From JBBDSH01 sp040905045 (GTDB lineage: Bacteria > Pseudomonadota > Gammaproteobacteria > Eutrophobiales > Eutrophobiaceae), in assembly GCA_040905045.1 (NCBI GenBank), contig JBBDSH010000005.1, forward strand, positions 1-13,385: a stretch of DNA of 13,385 nt. The letters run 5' to 3'. Below the pieces are notes generated by a model. That model did no database searches and had not been told where the DNA came from. It saw only the letters and a program-made list of their open reading frames with translations. This document shows, piece by piece, positions 7,001-12,606 of the stretch (positions are counted from its first letter, which is position 1; every line of letters begins with the position of its first letter). A program made the position numbers and the translations under genes.

Positions 7001-7009
7001 ATTAGTTCC

Positions 7010-7649
7010 GTTGTATTGCCCCGCGCCGAGGTGGAACGCTTGCTCGCTCATACAGCGGACCAATGGCCTTGTCGCGCGCCTGATGTACGGTACCGGCATG
7101 CGTTTGATGGAAGCGATTCGCCTCAGGGTCAAGGATGTGGATTTCGATTACCGGCATATCGTAGTGAGGGACGGCAAGGGCGGGAAGAATCGGATAACAG
7201 TGTTGCCGGAATCCCTGATCGAGCCGCTTTCCGGGCAGATTGAACGAATACGTCGCTATCATGATACGGACCTGGCCGAGGGTTACGGCCGTGTCTACCT
7301 GCCGTTCGCATTGGCACGCAAATATCCCAGTGCCGACAGGGAGTTGGCGTGGCAGTATGTCTTTGCTTCAGTTAAGCGATCGGTCGATCCACGGAGCGGA
7401 GAAGTGCGGCGGCATCATAACGATGAGAAGAACGTGCAATCCGCAATGCGGCTAGAAAGGCGGCATCAAAAAGAGGGTCAGCAGTCACGTGTTGAGACAT
7501 TCATTCGCAACGCATCTGCTGAAAGCGGCTATGACATCAGGACGATACAGGAACTCCTCGGCCACGCGGACGTCAAGACCACCATCATCTATACTCATGT
7601 GCTCAACCGGGGCGGGCGCGGGGTGAAATCGCCCCTGGATGAATCGTAG
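7010..7649 (+). pseudogene. Decayed integron integrase (IntI-type tyrosine recombinase)
   Basis: IntI enzymes recombine attI and attC sites to capture gene cassettes. The remnant keeps GTGMRLMEAIRLRVKDVDFD with the box-I arginine (R at 7101-7103), the IntI-specific insert region (LPFALARKYPSADRELAWQYVF, then SVDPRSGEVRRHH) and LLGHADVKTTIIYTHVLNRGGRG with catalytic Tyr at 7590-7592. It is broken in several ways. The N-terminal core-binding domain is absent, cut at the palindrome 6970-7000. The first part (VVLPRAEVERLLAHTADQW, from 7010) lies in a different frame from the part after about 7064. The box-II segment HVLRHSFATHLL lies in a third frame at about 7486-7521, between two compensating frameshifts near 7461 and 7521, so the open frame translates it as nonsense. 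An active protein is therefore very unlikely. The gene ends before a strong terminator. Confidence 0.9.
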
Positions 7650-7670
7650 CGGTACGGGTAGTGGACAATA

Positions 7671-7696
7671 AAAAAAGGGCCTTGCGGCCCTTTTTT
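7671..7696. terminator. Bidirectional Rho-independent terminator
   Basis: AAAAAAGGGCC (7671-7681) and GGCCCTTTTTT (7686-7696) form a perfect 11-bp stem with the loop TTGC. A T-run follows the GC stem on both strands. It serves the integrase remnant on the plus strand (stop 7649) and pqqA on the minus strand (stop codon 7717-7719), so pqqA appears to be transcribed alone. Confidence 0.92.
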
Positions 7697-7716
7697 CACA
7701 ACGTGTAAGACGTGTC

Positions 7717-7791
7717 TTACTTGTTGTTGATGTACATCGTCACTTCGAAACCGAAGCGGATGTCGCTGTATTCAGGTGTATCCCATTTCAT
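7717..7791 (-). CDS. pqqA: PqqA, precursor peptide of the cofactor pyrroloquinoline quinone
   Basis: This 24-residue peptide begins MKWDTPEYSDIRFG and ends FEVTMYINNK. PqqA is the ribosomal precursor of PQQ: the radical-SAM enzyme PqqE, with chaperone PqqD, cross-links a glutamate and a tyrosine that become the cofactor of periplasmic alcohol and sugar dehydrogenases. The required pair is present as E16 and Y20 with the canonical E-x-x-x-Y spacing in FEVTMY, and length and flanking residues fit gammaproteobacterial PqqA. The ATG (7789-7791) has a strong AGGAGG (7805-7800) about 8 bases upstream. A terminator follows 20 bases after the stop, and no pqqB, C, D or E lies in the window, so this is a solitary copy: either the only pqqA, separated from the other genes, or an extra copy. 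A sigma-54-type promoter lies upstream. Confidence 0.93.
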   Translation of the reverse strand: MKWDTPEYSDIRFGFEVTMYINNK

Positions 7792-7850
7792 GGCTCTCAC
7801 CTCCTCGTAGTGGATTTGTTTCAGGATTCAATTTTCCTGTGCTTTTTATA

Positions 7851-7868
7851 ATGCATGGGCCGTGCCAA
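7851..7868 (-). promoter_or_regulatory. Sigma-54 (-24/-12) promoter of pqqA
   Basis: On the minus strand the sequence reads TTGGCACGGCCCATGCAT. Against the consensus TGGCACG-N4-TTGCW it matches all seven bases of the -24 box and four of five in the -12 box, with the invariant GG and GC exactly ten bases apart. The predicted transcription start is near 7841, giving pqqA a leader of about 50 bases. Sigma-54 promoters need an ATP-driven activator bound upstream, which fits the dyads at 7944-8008. Confidence 0.72.
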
Positions 7869-7943
7869 TTCCCGGGATGGTGGTCAGGCAAAGAATCATT
7901 TGTAAAATCAATTGGTTATAAATACTGTGCCTGGTTGTAAGGT

Positions 7944-8008
7944 GGTTGTAACCGGTTGCCGGCAACCGGGTGGTTGTGATGGAACCAAAAATTGGTTGCC
8001 AGTAACCA
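7944..8008. promoter_or_regulatory. Cluster of GGTT...AACC dyads, candidate activator-binding sites
   Basis: Four dyads sit in 65 bases: GGTTGTAACC (7944-7953), GGTTGCCGGCAACC (7954-7967, the core of an 18-bp perfect palindrome 7952-7969), GGTTGTGATGGAACC (7972-7986) and TGGTTGCCAGTAACCA (7993-8008). The two best are centred 40 bases apart. Further GGTTGT and GGTTAT half-sites lie at 7933 and 7914. Their centres fall about 107, 120, 138 and 160 bases upstream of the predicted pqqA start, the normal range for enhancer-binding activators of sigma-54. The regulator is not in the window. Confidence 0.55.
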
Positions 8009-8050
8009 CCTGTTTGGTCCGGAAAAGATGCCCGGGGAGCGATGTTGGTA

Positions 8051-8116
8051 TCAATCAGGCGGGTCACGGTCGTAGAGGTCTTCCCGGCGCCAGTCCCGTT
8101 CCTTGTCAAGAAAATC
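8051..8116 (-). pseudogene. Possible 3' remnant of a small gene ending ...DWRREDLYDR
   Basis: In one minus-strand frame the last 21 codons before TGA (8051-8053) read DFLDKERDWRREDLYDRDPPD. This charged, well-formed tail recalls the C-termini of small antitoxin-like proteins. Upstream the frame runs straight into the REP-like repeat at 8121-8145, as if the rest of the gene had been replaced. There is no start codon and no known domain, so this could be chance. TTGACA within it has no matching -10 box. Confidence 0.25.
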
Positions 8117-8120
8117 TCTT

Positions 8121-8145
8121 CGGCCCGAGGGCGAGCCTCCTGCAA
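8121..8145. repeat. Half REP unit
   Basis: CGGCCCGAGGGCGAGCCTCC followed by TGCAA matches the right halves of the two REP pairs downstream (CGGCCTGAGGGCGGGCCTCC and CGCGGGGGCGGGCCTCC). The matching left half is missing. Confidence 0.65.
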
Positions 8146-8268
8146 CCAGGGTTTTGCTCCAGAGGTAAGAGAGTAGGAGCGGCCACCCGGCCGCGATTCA
8201 TTTTAAAATCGGCCTGAGGGCGGGCCTCCTACAAGCTCCGCTTTACTCCGGAGCCAAAACCCTGCTTG
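8143..8268. repeat. Inverted repeat enclosing the first REP pair
   Basis: CAACCAGGGTTTTGCTCCAG (from 8143) is matched on the opposite strand by the segment ending at about 8268 (CTCCGGAGCCAAAACCCTGC and following TTG). The arms agree over about 25 bases with a few mismatches. A smaller hairpin, GCTCCG/CGGAGC (8235-8240 and 8249-8254), sits inside the right arm. The arrangement suggests repeated duplication or inversion of REP units. Confidence 0.55.
8173..8232. repeat. REP pair (BIME-like) 1
   Basis: GTAGGAGCGGCCACCCGGCC opens the unit at 8173 and its inverted partner closes it with GGCGGGCCTCCTAC at 8232. The centre is AT-rich (TTCATTTTAAAATC). The outer GTAGGAG/CTCCTAC and the inner GCGGCC...GGCCGC arms make it a two-headed palindrome of the GTAGGAGCGGC class that is common in Pseudomonas-like genomes. 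Confidence 0.75.
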
Positions 8269-8327
8269 TAGGAGCGGCGTCCTCGCCGCGATTTTTATTT
8301 ATTCGGCGCGGGGGCGGGCCTCCTACA
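8267..8327. repeat. REP pair (BIME-like) 2, just after pyrK
   Basis: TGTAGGAGCGGCGTCCTCGC begins the unit at 8267, with the inner hairpin GCGGCGTCCTCGCCGC, and GGGCGGGCCTCCTACA closes it at 8327. It ends 9 bases beyond the pyrK stop codon (8336-8338), so the folded transcript may protect the 3' end of the pyr operon message or help end it. No separate terminator is visible there. Confidence 0.75.
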
Positions 8328-8335
8328 GGCAGGGT

Positions 8336-9411
8336 TCAGCCGGGGTAGACGGTGGCGGCGTCGAAGACGGGGCCGTCGACGCAGATCCGTTTCATGGCCG
8401 GGCCGTTTGNNNNNNNNNNNNNNNNNNNNNNNNNNNNNNNNNNNNNNNNNNNNNNNNNNNNNNNNNNNNNNNNNNNNNNNNNNNNNNNNNNNNNNNNNNN
8501 NNNNNNNNNGCGGCGTCGAAGACGGGGCCGTCGACGCAGATCCGTTTCATGGCCGGGCCGTTTGGCGTTTCGACGCGGACCACACAGCCGGCGCAGCCGC
8601 CCACGGCGCAGGCCATGTTTTCTTCCAGGGAGACCTGGCAGGGCAGATTGTAGTCCCGCGCCAGGGCGGCGACGGCTTTGAGCATGGGCGTCGGGCCGCA
8701 ACTGAAGATCTCCACTTGTTCCAGTTCGTCTTTGCCGAGGCCGTCCAGCCAGTGCCGTGCCAGATCGGTGACATAGCCATCAAAGCAGCCTGGATAACCC
8801 TGCAGACTGGCCAGCCGTGCGGGGATGTTCCAGTCTTCCAGCAATTGCAGGGTGGCGATGACGCCGTCGGGGATGCCGGCGACCATGATTTGTGAAGGCC
8901 GGGTCTTGAACGGGAAGGGCACTTCGGAGCCCATGATCACCAATGGCTTGATGTTTTCGTTGCCTTCCTTCATGTGCTCGGCCAGGAAGATCATGGGCGG
9001 GATGCCGACGCCGCCGCCGATGAGCAGCGGGTACTTGCGGTAGCCCTGCAGTTTGAACGGCACGCCGATAGGGCCGATGAGACTGATGACCTCATCAATC
9101 TTTCGTTTCGCCAGCAGGCGCGTGCCGACACCGTGTGCCTTGTAGAGAATATCGATTTTGCCGTCTTCCGGGTTGGCGCGCATGATGGACATGGGCCGAC
9201 GCATGGGCAGCAGGGGATCGCAGCGCAGGTGAACGAAGCTGCCGGGCATGGCATGCCGTGCCGTTTCGGGGGCGTGCAAACGCAGAATGTACTGGTCGCC
9301 ATCCCATGCCTGGTGCGCGAGCACGCGGGCGTCCTCGACGAAAATGGTGTCCCGGGCCGCGGGATGTGGGGCGCGCTTTGTTGCCGTCGCCGATTCAGCC
9401 TTCGAAGACAA
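8336..9411 (-). CDS. pyrK: PyrK-type dihydroorotate dehydrogenase electron-transfer subunit (interrupted by an assembly gap)
   Basis: PyrK carries FAD and a [2Fe-2S] cluster and passes electrons between dihydroorotate dehydrogenase PyrD and NAD+. The domains run in order: an FAD-binding barrel with MRRPMSIM (70-77), a nucleotide-binding domain with LLIGGGVGIPPMIFLAEHM (129-147) and FSCGPTPMLKA (236-246), and a C-terminal cluster motif with C268, C273, C276 and C292 before VDGPVFDA. Start TTG (9409-9411) is supported by GGGAGG a few bases upstream and overlaps the pyrX end by 17 bases, implying translational coupling. The 100 Ns are flanked by identical 55-base ends; removing one copy and the Ns gives 306 residues ending ATVYPG, with stop 8336-8338. 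No pyrD is in the window, so the partner is elsewhere. A related ferredoxin-reductase-type enzyme is the alternative. Confidence 0.82.
8410..8509. other. Scaffold gap of 100 Ns with duplicated flanks
   Basis: Exactly 100 Ns separate two identical 55-base segments (8355-8409 and 8510-8564), both from the 3' part of pyrK. Identical ends of that length point to two contigs that overlap but were not merged. Collapsing 155 bases restores one open frame, so the repeat is not biological. Confidence 0.92.
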
Positions 9412-10669
9412 GCCTGCCTCCCAGGATGGTGTGCGTGACGCGTCCGCTCATCTCCCAGCCGTGGAAGGGCGTGTTGCGGCCGCTGCTCAGCATGGCTTCC
9501 CTGTCCACGGTCCAGCTTCGGTCCGGGTCGACAATAATAATGTCGGCGTTGGCGTCCTTCCGCAGCGTGCCGCTCTCCAGCCCTATCACTGCCGCTGGCG
9601 CCGCGGTCAGGCAGCGGAGCATTTGCAGCGGCGTCATAGCCTTGCGCTGGACCCGTTCCAGCATCAGCGGCAGCAGCACCTCCAGGGTGGAGGCGCCGGG
9701 TTCGCTGAGACTGAAGGGCGCCGCCTTGGCGTCGAAGTCATGGGGCTGGTGATCGGAACAGACCGCGTCGATGGTGCCGTCGGCCACGCCGCGCAGCAGG
9801 GCGTCGCGATCGGCCTGTCCCCGCAGGGGCGGGATCAGATGGCAGTCGGTGTTGTAACCGTCAATGTCCATGTCCGTGAGAAACAGGTTGGCCACGGCCG
9901 CGTCCGCCGTCACCGGCAGGCCGGACTTTTTGGCCGCGCCGATCATGGCCGCGCTCCGGGCCGTGGACAGACGACAAAAGTGAGCGCGTACTCCGGTTTG
10001 TTCCACCAGCAGAAGGGCCTGTTGCAAGGCGACGGTTTCCGCCGTCTCGGCGATGGGTGGCAGGCCCAGGCGCGTGCTCATGGCCCCTTCGTGGGCCACG
10101 CCGTTGTTGCGCAGGAAAGAATCTTCCGGCTGGATGAACACCGGCAGGCCGACACTGGCGGCGTATTCCAGGGCCCGGCGCAGGATCTGGGTATTGACGA
10201 TGGGGCGGCCGGCGTTGCCGGCGGCGACGCAGCCGGCCTCCTTCAGTTCCGCCATCTCGGCCAGGTATTCCCCGGCCAGGCCCCGGGTCAGGGCGGCAAT
10301 GGGGTGGATGCGGATGCGGCCGCTGGCGTCGGCGCGACGATGGATGAGTTCCACCACGGCGGAGGTGTCGATGACCGGATCCGTGTCCGGCGGGTAGCAG
10401 ACGGTGGTGATGCCGCCGGCGGCGGCGGCGCGGGCCTCGCCGGCGATGGCGGCCTTGTGTTCCAGGCCCGGTTCGCGGAAGCGCGCGCCGAGATCAATGA
10501 TACCGGGACAGGCCCAGCGGCCGGCGGCGTCGATCTCCTTGTCCGGCGTGAAATCATTGGGTTTTCTGCCCATGGCAACGATGCGCCCTTTGGCGACGGC
10601 CAGCGAACCTTTTTTATCCGTCTCCGTGGCCGGGTCCAGCAGCCGGGCGTTTTTGATCAGCAGCTTCAT
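9395..10669 (-). CDS. pyrX: PyrX (PyrC'), non-catalytic dihydroorotase homologue partnering aspartate carbamoyltransferase
   Basis: This 424-residue protein has the amidohydrolase barrel of class I dihydroorotase but lacks key metal ligands. The usual D-x-H-x-H-x-REP reads DLGARFREPG (59-68), so both histidines are lost. The later histidine in the H-x-E segment is Q180 (FIQPED), and the HxST histidine is R233 (CRLST). SDHQPH (305-310) remains. In Pseudomonas an inactive homologue of this kind (pyrC', also called pyrX) follows pyrB and is needed to assemble active aspartate carbamoyltransferase. The same order here, with ATGA overlap to pyrB (10666-10669), supports a structural role. The window has no other dihydroorotase, so an active PyrC must be encoded elsewhere. 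The sequence keeps the full length of the family and shows no sign of decay outside the active site. Confidence 0.85.
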   Translation of the reverse strand: MKLLIKNARLLDPATETDKKGSLAVAKGRIVAMGRKPNDFTPDKEIDAAGRWACPGIIDLGARFREPGLEHKAAIAGEARAAAAGGITTVCYPPDTDPVIDTSAVVELIHRRADASGRIRIHPIAALTRGLAGEYLAEMAELKEAGCVAAGNAGRPIVNTQILRRALEYAASVGLPVFIQPEDSFLRNNGVAHEGAMSTRLGLPPIAETAETVALQQALLLVEQTGVRAHFCRLSTARSAAMIGAAKKSGLPVTADAAVANLFLTDMDIDGYNTDCHLIPPLRGQADRDALLRGVADGTIDAVCSDHQPHDFDAKAAPFSLSEPGASTLEVLLPLMLERVQRKAMTPLQMLRCLTAAPAAVIGLESGTLRKDANADIIIVDPDRSWTVDREAMLSSGRNTPFHGWEMSGRVTHTILGGRLVFEG

Positions 10670-11646
10670 TCCTCGGCTTCCTCGCCGCCGGGCTTGCGGC
10701 CCATGGTCATGGCCATGACCGCCATGCGTATGGCGATGCCGTGGCTGACCTGCTGCAGGATCACGGAACGGTTGCCGTCGGCCACGCGGGAGTCAATCTC
10801 CACGCCGCGGTTAATGGGGCCGGGGTGCATGACGATGGCGTCCGCTTTCGCGGCACGCAGTTTCTTTTCAGTCAGGCCGTAGGTGTTGAAGAATTCGTTT
10901 TCGCTGGGCAATAGCGCGCCGTGCATGCGCTCGCGCTGCAGGCGCAGCATCATGACCACGTCCACGCCGTCGATGCCTTCCTCCAGCCGGTCGTGTACCT
11001 GCACGCCCAGGGTCTCGATGGCCGCCGGCAGCAGGGTGCGTGGTGCGATGACGCGCACGTCGTTGACGCCCAGACCCTTGAGGGCGTGGATCTCGGAACG
11101 GGCGACGCGGGAATGCATGATGTCGCCGACGATGGCGACCTTCAGGGATTCGAAGTCCGGCTTATGGCGGCGGATGGTGAACACGTCCAGCATGGCCTGG
11201 GTGGGATGGGCATGGCGGCCGTCGCCGGCGTTAATCACCGCGACGCCGGGGGCCACCTGGCGGGCGATGAAATGCGCGGCGCCGCTGTTGTTGTGGCGAA
11301 CAATGAACATGTCGCAGTGCATGGCTTCCAGGTTATGCAGCGTATCCTGCAGGGATTCGCCCTTGCTGGTGGCGGATGCGTCCACGTTGAGATTGAGCAC
11401 GTCGGCCGAGAGGCGCTTGGCGGCCAGTTCAAAGGTGGTGCGGGTGCGGGTGCTGGCCTCGAAGAACAGATTGACAATGGTGCGCCCGCGCAGCAGCGGC
11501 ACTTTCTTGACGGCGCGGCCGCTGACGCCGGCGAAGGATTCGGCGTAATCGAGGATCTCGGTGAGTAACTGGCGGCTGAGTCCTTCGGTGGACAGGAAAT
11601 GTTTCAGGCGTCCCTGATCGTCCAGTTGAATATTGTCAGCCGTCAT
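10666..11646 (-). CDS. pyrB: Aspartate carbamoyltransferase catalytic subunit
   Basis: PyrB condenses carbamoyl phosphate with aspartate, the first committed step of pyrimidine synthesis, in the cytosol. The 326-residue protein shows the carbamoyl-phosphate motif FEASTRTRTTFE (62-73), the mobile loop SATSKGES (91-98), GDGRHAHPTQAMLD (141-154) and the aspartate-side HPGPINRGVEI (274-284). All catalytic residues look intact. The acidic tail (GGEEAEE) runs into pyrX. It overlaps pyrR by 11 bases and pyrX by 4. No pyrI regulatory subunit is present; partnering with pyrX points to the Pseudomonas-type dodecameric enzyme. The ATG at 11644-11646 has GGAG about 13 bases upstream, so coupling to pyrR translation is probably important. 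Confidence 0.95.
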   Translation of the reverse strand: MTADNIQLDDQGRLKHFLSTEGLSRQLLTEILDYAESFAGVSGRAVKKVPLLRGRTIVNLFFEASTRTRTTFELAAKRLSADVLNLNVDASATSKGESLQDTLHNLEAMHCDMFIVRHNNSGAAHFIARQVAPGVAVINAGDGRHAHPTQAMLDVFTIRRHKPDFESLKVAIVGDIMHSRVARSEIHALKGLGVNDVRVIAPRTLLPAAIETLGVQVHDRLEEGIDGVDVVMMLRLQRERMHGALLPSENEFFNTYGLTEKKLRAAKADAIVMHPGPINRGVEIDSRVADGNRSVILQQVSHGIAIRMAVMAMTMGRKPGGEEAEE

Positions 11647-12157
11647 TCGTTGTTGTTATCTCCAGAGCCAGCGGTTCCGGGCCGTGGAGTTTAACATGTT
11701 CGTTGGGTTGCAGGTGCAGGCTTTTGCCGGTGACGTCCGCCTGTATCGGCAGTTCGCGGGCGTCGGGTCGATCGATGAGTACGGCCAGGCCGATACTGGC
11801 GGGGCGGCCGTAGTCGAAGATTTCGTTCATGGCCGCGCGGATGGTGCGGCCGGTGTAGAGCACGTCGTCCACTAATATAATGTGCCGGCCCTCCACCTCG
11901 AAGGGCAGGTTGGTGGGTGTCACGCGCGGATGCATGCCGATGCGGCTGAAGTCGTCGCGGTAGAAGGCGATATTGAGTTCGCCCAGCGGCGATTCCAGGG
12001 CCAGTGCCCGGTGCAGGGCCTGGGCGATCCAGACGCCGCCGCTGTGGATGCCGATGATGCCGGGATCACCGAAACCGCGCTCAACCAGGTAATCCTCCAG
12101 TTGCCGCGCCATGGTGGTCAGGAATTGTTCGATTTCGCCGGTGTCGATGGTGGTCAT
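11636..12157 (-). CDS. pyrR: PyrR, bifunctional pyr operon regulator / uracil phosphoribosyltransferase
   Basis: PyrR belongs to the type I phosphoribosyltransferases. In Bacillus it binds pyr mRNA to cause attenuation and has uracil phosphoribosyltransferase activity. The 173-residue protein carries the PRPP-binding loop ILVDDVLYTGRT (94-105), an early IGIHSGGVWIA segment (35-45), FYRDDFSR (65-72) and LIDRPDARELPI (127-138). The last is the PyrR-typical stretch, with Pro-Asp-Ala in place of the more common Gly-His. The start overlaps the ruvX stop (ATGA, 12154-12157), and the end overlaps pyrB. No clear PyrR-binding hairpin with a terminator was seen before yqgE or between genes, so whether it regulates this operon through RNA cannot be told. 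Confidence 0.93.
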   Translation of the reverse strand: MTTIDTGEIEQFLTTMARQLEDYLVERGFGDPGIIGIHSGGVWIAQALHRALALESPLGELNIAFYRDDFSRIGMHPRVTPTNLPFEVEGRHIILVDDVLYTGRTIRAAMNEIFDYGRPASIGLAVLIDRPDARELPIQADVTGKSLHLQPNEHVKLHGPEPLALEITTTNDG

Positions 12158-12606
12158 GATTCAGCCTCGTCGGAGCCGGCCGGGATTGTAGCACTATTGG
12201 CCGCATGCGCCCCCTGTTCCGAGAGCCAGGTCTCGAGAATGGTCTGGGCGGCGACCGGGTCCAGATTGTACGTGTCCTTGAGTCGCCCTTTCGCCTCCCA
12301 GGAAGAGAGGCGTTCGTCGGCGCGGTGCACGGGCAGATGGTAACGATCCGCCAGTTTGCCGGCGAAGGCGGTGGCCTGTTCGGTGAGCGTTTGCGGGGTA
12401 TCGTCCATGTTCAGCGGGTCGCCCACCACCAGCGCCGCCGGCTCCCATTCGCGCATGATTTCGTCGATGCGGGGCCAGTCCGGTTTGCCATTGCGCACGG
12501 CGACGGTCGTCAGCGGCGTCGCGGTGCCGGTCAGTGCCTGGCCCACGGCGATGCCGATGCGCTTGCTGCCGTAATCGAAACCGAGCAGCGTCCGGGTGCG
12601 GCTCAC
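12154..12606 (-). CDS. ruvX: RuvX/YqgF, putative pre-16S rRNA nuclease
   Basis: The 150-residue protein has the RNase H-like Holliday-resolvase fold. It shows GFDYGSKRIGIAVG (9-22, with catalytic Asp11), the strand VVGDPLNMDD (60-69), RADERLSSWEA (95-105, with acidic D97 and E98) and LDPVAAQTILETWL (115-128). In E. coli the homologue (YqgF) matures the 5' end of 16S rRNA and is essential. The C-terminal 20 residues are a low-complexity Ala/Ser/Glu tail that overlaps pyrR. The start is GTG (12604-12606), overlapping the yqgE stop as GTGA, the arrangement common to the yqgE-yqgF pair in gammaproteobacteria. All active-site acids are present. Confidence 0.95.
   Translation of the reverse strand: MSRTRTLLGFDYGSKRIGIAVGQALTGTATPLTTVAVRNGKPDWPRIDEIMREWEPAALVVGDPLNMDDTPQTLTEQATAFAGKLADRYHLPVHRADERLSSWEAKGRLKDTYNLDPVAAQTILETWLSEQGAHAANSATIPAGSDEAES

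Noticed and set aside
8098..8110. TTGACA on the minus strand as a -35 box for pqqA
   Set aside because: No acceptable -10 box lies 16-19 bases downstream, and the sigma-54 site much nearer to the gene is far better.
7846..8217. Open frames of about 100 residues on both strands over the pqqA control region
   Set aside because: They are low in protein-like character and cross the dyads, promoter and REP repeats, so they look non-coding.
9248..10882. A 544-residue plus-strand open frame
   Set aside because: It lies antisense to pyrX and pyrK, which carry clear family motifs. Its Gly/Ala/Arg/Gln-rich composition is typical of a shadow frame in GC-rich DNA.
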